Assembly (NCBI GenBank): GCA_958448375.1
Contig: CAUDDU010000001.1
Location: forward strand, 1-25,125
Source: an uncultured Collinsella sp.
GTDB lineage: Bacteria; Actinomycetota; Coriobacteriia; Coriobacteriales; Coriobacteriaceae
Direction of reading: 5' to 3'
Length of the DNA stretch: 25,125 bases
Position numbers and translations under genes: made by a program. The notes under the pieces are model-generated. The model made no database searches. It worked only from the letters and a program-made list of their open reading frames with translations, and had not been told where the DNA came from. Of this stretch, positions 14,254 through 20,760 are shown piece by piece; positions within the stretch are counted from its first letter, which is position 1; every line of letters begins with the position of its first letter.

Positions 14254-15129
14254 ATGGACATGACGGATATGACGAGGGCGGCCGTGTCACGCCGCCACTT
14301 TTTGCAGCTGGCTGGCGCCGGCATGCTTGCGCTGACGGGGACCGCGCTTACCGGTTGCGGCAACTCCACCAGCGGCGAGGGCTCCGACAAGGGGTCCAAG
14401 CTTGCGGCCATCAAGTCGCGTGGCCGCCTGAATGCCGGCGTTAAGAAGGACGTTCCCGGCTATGGCTATTACGACACCGCCAAGGGCCGCTTTGAGGGCA
14501 TGGAAGTCGATTTGTGCTACCAGATCGCCGCTGCCGTCTTTGGTGTGAGCTACAAGGATGCTCGCGCCCAGGAGCTAGTCGAGTTTACCGATGTAACGCC
14601 CAAGACGCGCGGGCCGCTGATCGATAACGGCCAACTCGACGTGGTCGCGGCGACCTACACCATCACCGACGAGCGCAAAAAGAGCTGGGATTTCTCGACG
14701 CCGTACCGCACCGACTACGTGGGACTCATGGTCAAGAAGCGTTCGGGTTTTACCTCGATTGAGGACCTGGACGGCAAGATTATCGGCGTGAGCCAGGGTG
14801 CTACCACGCAGAGCCTGATCGAGCGGATGATCAAGGACAACGGCTTTAGCTGCAAGCCCGAGTTTAGGGCCTTTAGCGGCTACCCCATCATCAAGAGTTC
14901 GCTCGACGCCGGCAATATCGACGTCTTTGCCATGGACCGCTCCACGCTGGCCGGTTACATGAACGAGACCGTTGAGCTGCTGCAGCCCGAGGTCAAGTTT
15001 GGCGAGCAGGGCTACGGCGTGGCGACCAAGAAGGGCTGCGACCTTTCGGCCGTGGTCGATCAGGTGATTTGCGATCGCCTGGCCGACGGCTGGCTCGACC
15101 AAGAGGTCAAGACCTGGGGTCTTGTATAG
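14254..15129 (+). CDS. Amino-acid ABC transporter substrate-binding lipoprotein
   Basis: About 291 residues. The ATG at 14254 is taken as start; a GTG at 14251 and ATGs at 14260 and 14269 are alternatives because the ribosome site (AGGCGCGG) is weak. The signal region has a twin-arginine-like SRRHFLQLAGAGML and a lipobox LTGC, so the mature protein is probably lipid-anchored outside the cell and may travel by the Tat route. The family-3 solute-binding fold is seen in GRLNAGVKKDVPGYGY, EGMEVDLCYQIA, VDVVAATYTITDERKK-like (here LDVVAATYTITDERKK) and DVFAMDRSTLAGY. The ligand is a polar amino acid, which one cannot be read from the sequence. Confidence 0.92.
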   Translation: MDMTDMTRAAVSRRHFLQLAGAGMLALTGTALTGCGNSTSGEGSDKGSKLAAIKSRGRLNAGVKKDVPGYGYYDTAKGRFEGMEVDLCYQIAAAVFGVSYKDARAQELVEFTDVTPKTRGPLIDNGQLDVVAATYTITDERKKSWDFSTPYRTDYVGLMVKKRSGFTSIEDLDGKIIGVSQGATTQSLIERMIKDNGFSCKPEFRAFSGYPIIKSSLDAGNIDVFAMDRSTLAGYMNETVELLQPEVKFGEQGYGVATKKGCDLSAVVDQVICDRLADGWLDQEVKTWGLV

Positions 15130-15154
15130 GCGCATCGTCCAAGGAAGGAATCAA

Positions 15155-15901
15155 ATGCTCGAAGGATTATTTGACGCCGACCGTTGGTCGACGACATTTC
15201 AAAACATGGGGCCCTTCTGGGAGGGCTTTGGCGTGACACTGCAGGTGGTCGTTGCCGGTCTGCTGCTGTCGCTGGTGCTGGGCACGCTGCTGGGCGTGTT
15301 CTCTACCACTCGCTCGCGCGTGCTGCGCGCCATAAGCCGCGTGTACGTGGAGTTTTACCAGAACACCCCGTTGCCCGTGCAGGTGCTCTTTATGTACATG
15401 GCCGGTCCGCAGTTTTTGCAGGCCATAACCGGTGCCGACCAGCCGGTGCGCATCGCGCCGTTCGTGCTGGGCTTCTTGGGCGTGGGCCTGTATCACGCGG
15501 CCTACATCTCGGAGGTCATCCGCACCGGTATCGAGGCGGTTCCGCGCGGTCAGATGGAAGCGGCCCAGAGCCAGGGCTTCACCCGTGCGCAGGCATACTG
15601 GTACATCGTGCTGCCCCAGACGTTCAAGATCATTTTGCCGCCGCTGTGTAACCAGGCGCTCAACCTGGTCAAGAACACGTCGGTGCTGGCGCTTGTGGCC
15701 GGCGGCGACCTTATGTACCGTTCCGACAACTTTGTGAGTCTGTACGGTTACCTGCAGGGATACATCGTCTGCTGCCTTATGTACTTCATCATCTGCTTTC
15801 CGCTCGCCATGCTGGTGCAGTGGCTCGAGCGCCGCTCCAAGGAGCGTCCGCGCGGCGTGAGCCTGGCCGAGCTGGGGCTCGACAACGTAGAGGAGGCCTA
15901 G
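15155..15901 (+). CDS. Amino-acid ABC transporter permease
   Basis: 248 residues from the ATG at 15155 behind AAGGAAGGA; an upstream frame extension to 15122 would overlap the binding-protein gene and lacks a site. It has about five membrane segments. The HisM/GlnP-type EAA loop is EAAQSQGFTRAQAYWYIVLP, which contacts the ATPase. VEFYQNTPLPVQVLFMY near the N-terminal third is a family hallmark. The C-terminal end is basic and then acidic, in the cytosol. It forms a heterodimer with the next permease, which begins three bases after this stop codon. Confidence 0.94.
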   Translation: MLEGLFDADRWSTTFQNMGPFWEGFGVTLQVVVAGLLLSLVLGTLLGVFSTTRSRVLRAISRVYVEFYQNTPLPVQVLFMYMAGPQFLQAITGADQPVRIAPFVLGFLGVGLYHAAYISEVIRTGIEAVPRGQMEAAQSQGFTRAQAYWYIVLPQTFKIILPPLCNQALNLVKNTSVLALVAGGDLMYRSDNFVSLYGYLQGYIVCCLMYFIICFPLAMLVQWLERRSKERPRGVSLAELGLDNVEEA

Positions 15902-15904
15902 CGC

Positions 15905-16543
15905 ATGGAAATCTTCAACGCGACCAACCTGCTCTACATTTGGGGCGGCTTTGTTAAGACGATAGAGATCTCGGCGCTGTCGATCTTTTTCTCGCTCATC
16001 TTTGGCACGGTGCTGGCGCTCGTTAAAAGCTATGCGCCCCGCCCGTTCCGTATTTTGGTGAGCGCCTATATCGAGCTGTTCCGTTGCACGCCGAACCTGC
16101 TGTGGATTCTGTTTATCTACTTTACGGTGCAGGGTTTGGACATTGTGATTTCGACCATCGCCTTTACGCTGTTTACCAGCGCTGTTATGGCCGAGATTGT
16201 GCGAGGTGGCCTCAACTCGATTCCGCGCGGCCAGTTTGAGGCAGCGCAGAGCCAGGGCTTCGGTTTCTTTGCTACCATGCGCTACATCATTCTGCCGCAG
16301 ACGTTCAAGACGATTATTCCGGCGCTGTTTAGCCAGTGCACGACCGTCATTAAGGACAGCTCGTATCTTTCGGGCATTAATGTGGCCGAGCTCATGTACA
16401 CGGCAAACGTCGTGATGGCCCACGCGATCGACCTGTCGCAGGTGCTTATGCTCTACGGCCTGGTGTTTGCGATGTACTTTGTGCTCAACTTTGGTATCTC
16501 GCTGCTGGTGAGAGCCTATCAGCGCCGTATCGTAGCCGCATAG
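15905..16543 (+). CDS. Amino-acid ABC transporter permease, second subunit
   Basis: 212 residues, ATG at 15905 only three bases after the first permease stop, so translation is coupled. The ribosome site is GAGGAGG inside the end of the preceding gene. Family features: YIELFRCTPNLLWILFIYF, the EAA loop EAAQSQGFGFFATMRYIILP, and FKTIIPALFSQCTTVIKDSS. About five membrane segments. It completes an importer with the ATPase and binding protein upstream. The long palindrome at 16544-16649 begins at the base after its stop. Confidence 0.94.
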   Translation: MEIFNATNLLYIWGGFVKTIEISALSIFFSLIFGTVLALVKSYAPRPFRILVSAYIELFRCTPNLLWILFIYFTVQGLDIVISTIAFTLFTSAVMAEIVRGGLNSIPRGQFEAAQSQGFGFFATMRYIILPQTFKTIIPALFSQCTTVIKDSSYLSGINVAELMYTANVVMAHAIDLSQVLMLYGLVFAMYFVLNFGISLLVRAYQRRIVAA

Positions 16544-16649
16544 TCCTGCTTCCCCAAGCACGGCACCTTGCCCCTCAATCGTCGCTTGCGTACATTTAGT
16601 ACGCGGCGCTCCTCTTTCGGGGCAATCTGCCGCACTTGGGAAACCAGGA
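16544..16649. repeat. 106-nt imperfect palindrome after the ABC operon
   Basis: Arms beginning TCCTG and ending CAGGA contain matched blocks in mirror order: TTCCCCAAG with CTTGGGAA, CGGCA with TGCCG, and TTGCCCC with GGGGCAA. The blocks are separated by 2-nt mismatches. The apex is GCGTAC-ATTTA-GTACGC. Internal mismatches are mostly 2-nt symmetrical bulges. It starts right at the operon stop codon, so it may act as a 3' end structure; it may equally be a MITE-like insertion. Confidence 0.65.
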
Positions 16650-16664
16650 CCGGCGTAAGTGACA

Positions 16665-16697
16665 AAATGGGAAACAGAGACTGCCTCTTTCTCATTT
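16665..16697 (+). other. Leader hairpin upstream of the cytidylate-kinase-like gene
   Basis: AAATGGGAAACAGAG (16665-16679) and CTCTTTCTCATTT (16685-16697) are complementary with two small imperfections and a 5-nt loop. It ends 6 nt before the AGAAAGGA ribosome site. It could shield or terminate, but nothing else supports regulation. Confidence 0.35.
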
Positions 16698-16714
16698 GTT
16701 AGAAAGGAATCGCG

Positions 16715-17338
16715 ATGAGCGATCTGGAGAACAAGAAGAGTCCTGTGGTCATTACCATCGCGCGCGACTTTGGTGCCGAGGGCCACGAGATTGGCCGTAT
16801 CCTTGCCGATGAGCTGGGGATTCCGCTGTACGATAACGAGCTGCTGGTGCGCGCGTCGCTGCGCGCGGGCGAGTCGCTCGACAAGATGGCTGCCTACGAC
16901 GAGCGCCTGGCCGTGGAGAACATGGCGTTTCTGCCCGACCGCTACGATGCGCGTTCGTACTCGGACAAGTTGTTCCAAAAGATGAGCCAGGTGATTTTGG
17001 ACCTGGGCGAGACCGAGAGCTGCATTATCGAAGGCCGCCTGTCCGATTACCTGCTGCGCAACAACCCCAACCACATTGCCGTGCTGGTGACTGCACCCTT
17101 TGAGGACCGCGTCGAGATCGTGCGCAAGAAGCGCGGCCTTAACAAAAAGAAGGGCGCCAAGCTGGTCAAGCAGCAGCAGAAGGCGCGTGAGGCCTTCTAT
17201 AAGCGCTATAGTGCCGGCAAGTGGAAGATGACGAGCGGCAAAGACATCGTCGTCAACCGCGCCAAGCTGGGCCGCGAAGGCTGCAAGGACGTCATCGCCG
17301 CAGCCTACCGCTACAAAGTGGCGCAGCTCGAAGGCTAA
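16715..17338 (+). CDS. Cytidylate kinase-like family protein
   Basis: 207 residues, ATG after AGAAAGGA. The start VVITIARDFGAEGHEIGRILADELG gives the nucleotide-binding loop of the cytidylate kinase-like family (PF13189 type), with GIPLYDNELL next. Further on are IIEGRLSDYLLRNN, an FEDRVEIVRKKRG segment like the lid/NMP region, and YYS-like FYKRYSAGKWKMT. Members are about 200 residues. The family is thought to phosphorylate nucleotides but its true substrates are not established; it differs from Cmk proper. A single gene with its own leader, it ends in the strong bidirectional terminator shared with the LuxR gene on the other strand. Confidence 0.88.
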   Translation: MSDLENKKSPVVITIARDFGAEGHEIGRILADELGIPLYDNELLVRASLRAGESLDKMAAYDERLAVENMAFLPDRYDARSYSDKLFQKMSQVILDLGETESCIIEGRLSDYLLRNNPNHIAVLVTAPFEDRVEIVRKKRGLNKKKGAKLVKQQQKAREAFYKRYSAGKWKMTSGKDIVVNRAKLGREGCKDVIAAAYRYKVAQLEG

Positions 17339-17344
17339 CCGACC

Positions 17345-17388
17345 AAAACCACCACAAAGGGACAGGCACCTTTGTGGTGGTTTTTGTT
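17345..17388. terminator. Strong bidirectional terminator between convergent genes
   Basis: AAAACCACCACAAAGG (17345-17360) and CCTTTGTGGTGGTTTT (17369-17384) are perfectly complementary over 16 bp around an 8-nt loop, GACAGGCA. T-rich flanks follow on the plus strand and A-rich flanks precede, so it can stop both the kinase and the LuxR transcripts. Its core is shared with the elements at 20700-20734 and 23017-23050. Confidence 0.85.
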
Positions 17389-18792
17389 TTAGGCGGAGGG
17401 GAAGGCCTTGGTGAGACCGGCGCGCGTCTGCGTGTCGGTCTTTTGGTAGATAGAGCTCAGGTGGCGCTGTACCATGCGCATCGAGATGCCGAGTTCCTCG
17501 GCGATTTGCTTGAGCGGGCGTTCGTCCTGTGTCACGGCTATGAGCACGTCAACTTCGCGTGGGGTGAGAGCGTGGTTGGCGATGAAGGCCTGGCGTTGCT
17601 CTTCGATGCTCGGCGCAGCGAGCGCTTTCTCGGCTCGTTGCTGGTGTTCGCGCTCCTGCTCGGTTTGGGGCAGGCGGAACAGGCCCGCAGCTACAAACGC
17701 CACACTTGTCGCCACAAGCAGCATGAGCGCGCCGATCATGATGATGGCGACATTGCCCGAGGTCACAAGTGCCAGCGAGATGCCCGACGTAGTGAACGCG
17801 CACACGTTGTTGGCTGCGCGGCCCATGCCAGCCCACAGTGCGGGCGTATGCATGCGCGGTGCCAGCTGTGTAAAGGTGGCAGTAAAGAACGTGACAAAAA
17901 AGCCCGAGCTCAGATAAAAGACGACAAGGCCCAGGTTGGGATCGGCGCCGGCTTCCACAGCCAAGATTGAGATGGTGGAAAGTACCGTGACGCCGAGCAT
18001 GATGAGGCCCATGTAGCGACGCTCGGCAAGATCAAAGACGATACCGGCGACGAGACCGCTCGCCGCCAAAAAGAGGCGTGGCCAGGTCTGTACGGCGATG
18101 GTGCCGTGGGCGTTGGAGAACGTGACGACGTTATCGAGCGTCGAGAACAGGCAGGCGAGAATCACGACGAGCGCGATACTCCAGCACGCCTGCTTGGCGA
18201 GGGCGTGCGAGGGCTCGGCGAAGGGATTGATGGCGGGGCTGGAACTCTCGGTAGCCTTTTGGGGAACGAAGCTGAGGGCTGAGATGGAGATCGTTGCCGC
18301 GCCAAGAATGATGAGCTCGACGATGCCACCGCAATCAATCAGGTTGACGACGAACTGCATCAGGATGCCCGCGGCATAGGCTGCTCCTGCGCCGGTGGCG
18401 AGTTTGGGGTCATCCTGGAATGCCAACGAAAAGGCGTGGTGCGCTGCGGCGCCCAGTAGGCCGAGTCCGAGGAATGCGAGGCATCCCAGAATCTCGAGCG
18501 CAAGCGGGCTCGTGGGGGACTGAATCTGAGTCAACCCCAAGATGGCGATGGGAACGGCGGCGCTGACAACTGCCTGAGGCCGGCCTTTGCGCTGTGCGAG
18601 CCCAAGCAGCGGCGCATATCCGATAAAGCCGATCACGCTGGCGCCGAGGATGAAGCCCTGCGCAATTACAACACGCTCGGCACCGGCGAGCAGCCCGACA
18701 TTAATGTCGAATCGAAACTCGGCGGCAAGAAAGACAAAGGTAAAGAGCGCAAGTGCCAGAAGCGCGTTGATTTTAGGCTTACTCAGGTTCAA
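17389..18792 (-). CDS. Membrane-bound LuxR-family transcriptional regulator
   Basis: 467 residues from a TTG at 18792, which has AAAGGA six bases upstream; the longer frame to 19035 has no ribosome site and crosses the promoter of the divergent gene. Roughly twelve hydrophobic segments fill residues 10-370, similar in layout to a major-facilitator-like bundle. A linker of Glu/Gln-rich residues follows. The C-terminal 65 residues form a LuxR/GerE HTH (LTPREVDVLIAVTQDERPLKQIAEELGISMRMVQRHLSSIYQKT, read in overlapping parts). Such proteins are abundant in Coriobacteriia and probably sense a ligand at the membrane and regulate neighbouring genes. The surface-protein gene diverges from it. Confidence 0.88.
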   Translation of the reverse strand: MNLSKPKINALLALALFTFVFLAAEFRFDINVGLLAGAERVVIAQGFILGASVIGFIGYAPLLGLAQRKGRPQAVVSAAVPIAILGLTQIQSPTSPLALEILGCLAFLGLGLLGAAAHHAFSLAFQDDPKLATGAGAAYAAGILMQFVVNLIDCGGIVELIILGAATISISALSFVPQKATESSSPAINPFAEPSHALAKQACWSIALVVILACLFSTLDNVVTFSNAHGTIAVQTWPRLFLAASGLVAGIVFDLAERRYMGLIMLGVTVLSTISILAVEAGADPNLGLVVFYLSSGFFVTFFTATFTQLAPRMHTPALWAGMGRAANNVCAFTTSGISLALVTSGNVAIIMIGALMLLVATSVAFVAAGLFRLPQTEQEREHQQRAEKALAAPSIEEQRQAFIANHALTPREVDVLIAVTQDERPLKQIAEELGISMRMVQRHLSSIYQKTDTQTRAGLTKAFPSA

Positions 18793-18830
18793 GGACGGTC
18801 CTTTGGGTGGACGGAACAATCGTGCCCTCG

Positions 18831-18836
18831 ATTGTA
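18831..18836 (-). promoter_or_regulatory. Possible -10 box of the LuxR-family gene
   Basis: TACAAT reads 5' to 3' on the minus strand from 18836 to 18831, about 39 nt before the TTG start. No clear -35 box accompanies it in the GC-rich upstream sequence. Confidence 0.3.
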
Positions 18837-18962
18837 GACTATGACGGTAGGGGGTGGGCCTTTCGGGGGGCGGGGCGCGCTTGGCAATTGCATGCTCGTT
18901 GCCTTTTGCGCTGGCAGGTGCGCCAAATGAGAATTTGTGCCCCGGGATCCGGATATCTTCCC

Positions 18963-18977
18963 GTAACATGGTGTTAC
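18963..18977. promoter_or_regulatory. Inverted repeat upstream of the first surface-protein gene
   Basis: GTAACAtggTGTTAC is a perfect 6-bp inverted repeat with a 3-nt centre, 31 nt before the start codon at 19008. It could be an operator for the divergent LuxR-type regulator. Its GTAACA/TGTTACAGA core is shared with the arms of the array at 22778-22993. Confidence 0.4.
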
Positions 18978-19007
18978 AGAAGCACCCCTTACGACAAGGA
19001 GGCTCAT

Positions 19008-20555
19008 ATGCGAAAGCAAATCCATGACAACCCAATCGACCACGGCTGCTCGTGCGCGCTCTCCCGCGGAACGTGGCGTCGCGTGGGCGCCAAGCTTGCC
19101 TGCGCGGGGGCTTGCGCGCTCATGGCCGGCCAGCTGTTGCTGCCGAACGTGGCGCTCGCCGCCGACTGGGTCAACGTGGGCGGCACGCAGTACGACGCGG
19201 GCACCGCTGCCGGCGACGAGGCAGGAACCTGGTCCTGGGATGGCGCTGACGACATGAAGCTCAACGGCTACGACGGCGGCTCCATCGGCGCCAAGGGCAA
19301 CCTCACCATCGGCGTGACGGGCGTCAACACCGTCACGGCCGACGCCGGGCAGAGCGCCATTGCTGTTAAGAACGGTAACCTTGCCATTACCGGCGACGGC
19401 ACCCTGAATGCGACGGCCCAGAACGATGTGATTGCGGCGTCGGGAGACGGCAGGACCGGCGGCGATGTGACCATTGATGGCGCTGACGTTAACGTGACGG
19501 CCACGGGCGGAGCATATGAATCCATTGGTATCCATGCGGCAGCGGGCGACATAGCCATAAAGAATGGTGCCGACGTCCATGTCGAGGCAAAGTCGAACGC
19601 CGATGTCTTTGCAGTCCTTGCCGAAAATGTTCCTCCCAGGCATTCTGCCATCGAGGGTGCACAGGCCGAAGAGGCGGACTACAGCGCCAAACATGGTGGC
19701 TGTATCATGGTGGACAACGCTAAATTAAATGCGACGGCGGGTAATGCAGGGGGCATGTCGGTCGCTCTGTATTCGTTTGGTATTAAGACGGAAACATATT
19801 TGAAGATTGCCAACGGGGCGGATGTTTCGCTCGCGACAGGGAGCGCAGGAAAAATCTCGGCTGGTGTTTGGATACGCGTGCAAGACGGGGCGTCATGGAT
19901 ACACGTCAGTCACTCGAACCTCACGGCTCAAGGTGATGCCGGGACTGATGAGCTTGTAGGGGCAAATCGCAAAGATGTCTATGGAATTTTTTCACAGTCT
20001 GGCTCCCCGTCGGCTACCCCTCGAATTAGCTTCTTTCAATCAAATGTTGTGGCGTCGGGCTCGACGGCGGCAGTCTATGCCGTCAATATGGGGTCCTTCA
20101 GGGCCCCCTATATCAAACTTGAGGGAGGGTTAAAGATTGCGATTCCCGACGGAGGTACCGTGCGCGACACCGTTGGAAGTGGGCGTGTCATCGGCGTTCC
20201 CGGGCCGTCTGTCATCCAGGACATTAGAACTTCCGACGAGGTCGCCCGTAACGTGGTAATCAGCTCTGGAGATGCGGCCGAACCCGAGCCCACCCCGCAG
20301 CCTGAACCCACCCCGGCTCCCACGCCACAGCCGGGCGGCGGCAGCGGGACCGACGTGCCGTCCGTGACGTCGACCCAGGCGAGCTCCACGGCCGCTGCCC
20401 CCAAGCCGGCCGCGCAGGTCGCCGCGGTCCAGAAGTCCGCGGGCGCCCTGGCCGCCACGGGCGATAGCGCCGCGACGACGGCGGCAGCCCTCGGCATTGC
20501 CGGTGCGTCCGTCATCGGCGCCGGCTTCGTCGCGTCCAAGCGCCGCAACCGCTAG
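19008..20555 (+). CDS. Sortase-type surface protein with beta-helix-like repeats
   Basis: 515 residues from the ATG at 19008 behind AAGGAGG. The N-terminus (GTWRRVGAKLACAGACALMAGQ) is a long signal peptide ending ALA at 49-51. Residues about 75-400 carry short glycine-rich repeats (GNLTIGVTG, NGNLAITGDGTLNAT, GGDVTIDGADVNVTATGG, DIAIKNGADVHVEA), typical of the carbohydrate-binding/right-handed beta-helix surface proteins in this group. A Pro-rich linker (TPQPEPTPAPTPQPGGG) leads to a 35-residue anchor: LAATG, hydrophobic segment and KRRNR tail. It would be cell-wall attached by a sortase not in this window. LAATG departs from LPxTG. Likely a host-facing or glycan-binding adhesin; this is inference. 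Confidence 0.85.
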   Translation: MRKQIHDNPIDHGCSCALSRGTWRRVGAKLACAGACALMAGQLLLPNVALAADWVNVGGTQYDAGTAAGDEAGTWSWDGADDMKLNGYDGGSIGAKGNLTIGVTGVNTVTADAGQSAIAVKNGNLAITGDGTLNATAQNDVIAASGDGRTGGDVTIDGADVNVTATGGAYESIGIHAAAGDIAIKNGADVHVEAKSNADVFAVLAENVPPRHSAIEGAQAEEADYSAKHGGCIMVDNAKLNATAGNAGGMSVALYSFGIKTETYLKIANGADVSLATGSAGKISAGVWIRVQDGASWIHVSHSNLTAQGDAGTDELVGANRKDVYGIFSQSGSPSATPRISFFQSNVVASGSTAAVYAVNMGSFRAPYIKLEGGLKIAIPDGGTVRDTVGSGRVIGVPGPSVIQDIRTSDEVARNVVISSGDAAEPEPTPQPEPTPAPTPQPGGGSGTDVPSVTSTQASSTAAAPKPAAQVAAVQKSAGALAATGDSAATTAAALGIAGASVIGAGFVASKRRNR

Positions 20556-20578
20556 AGCAAGCTTTCATAGCCATTTTC

Positions 20579-20614
20579 AGCCGCCGCGTGGGCACAAATG
20601 TCCTCGCGGCGGCT
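20579..20614 (+). terminator. Terminator of the first surface-protein gene
   Basis: AGCCGCCGCG (20579-20588) and CGCGGCGGCT (20605-20614) pair over 10 bp with further pairing (GGGCA/TGTCC) inside. CTTTGTATTT follows, a moderate U-tract. It is 24 nt after the stop codon. Confidence 0.7.
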
Positions 20615-20636
20615 CTTTGTATTTCCGCAGGTAGAG

Positions 20637-20664
20637 GCCTAGGTTCGCATCTACGAACCTAGGC
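20637..20664. repeat. Perfect 11-bp inverted repeat, 6-nt loop
   Basis: GCCTAGGTTCG (20637-20647) and CGAACCTAGGC (20654-20664) are perfectly complementary. It sits between the terminator and the start of the next gene's leader. It could be an operator for the second surface-protein gene or part of the repeat family that fills the intergenic gaps. Confidence 0.5.
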
Positions 20665-20699
20665 ATACGGAGTCATTTGGCGCATCTTGGTTGTACAGG

Positions 20700-20734
20700 A
20701 CCACCACAAAGGGGACAGGCACCTTTGTGGTGGT
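20700..20734. repeat. ACCACCACAAAGG hairpin element, copy 2
   Basis: ACCACCACAAAGG (20700-20712) and CCTTTGTGGTGGT (20722-20734) pair over 13 bp around a 9-nt loop, GGACAGGCA. It is nearly the same sequence as the terminator at 17345-17388 but has no T-run after it. It lies 26 nt before the start codon of the second surface protein, just ahead of the AAGGAGG site, so it may influence that mRNA's leader. Confidence 0.7.
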
Positions 20735-20760
20735 ATAGCCTTTCGACCAAGGAGGCCGTT

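Noticed and set aside
15167..17074. 635-codon minus-strand ORF opposite the ABC permeases and kinase
   Set aside because: It crosses three well-supported genes and a palindrome, and its composition (rich in His, Arg, Gln) is typical of an antisense frame.
18807..19007. N-terminal extension of the first surface protein
   Set aside because: The ATG at 19008 has AAGGAGG and begins a normal signal peptide that aligns with the second surface protein.
18793..19035. Longer N-terminus for the LuxR regulator
   Set aside because: The extension has no ribosome site, is Cys/Pro/Arg-rich and overlaps the start of the divergent surface-protein gene. The TTG at 18792 has AAAGGA upstream.
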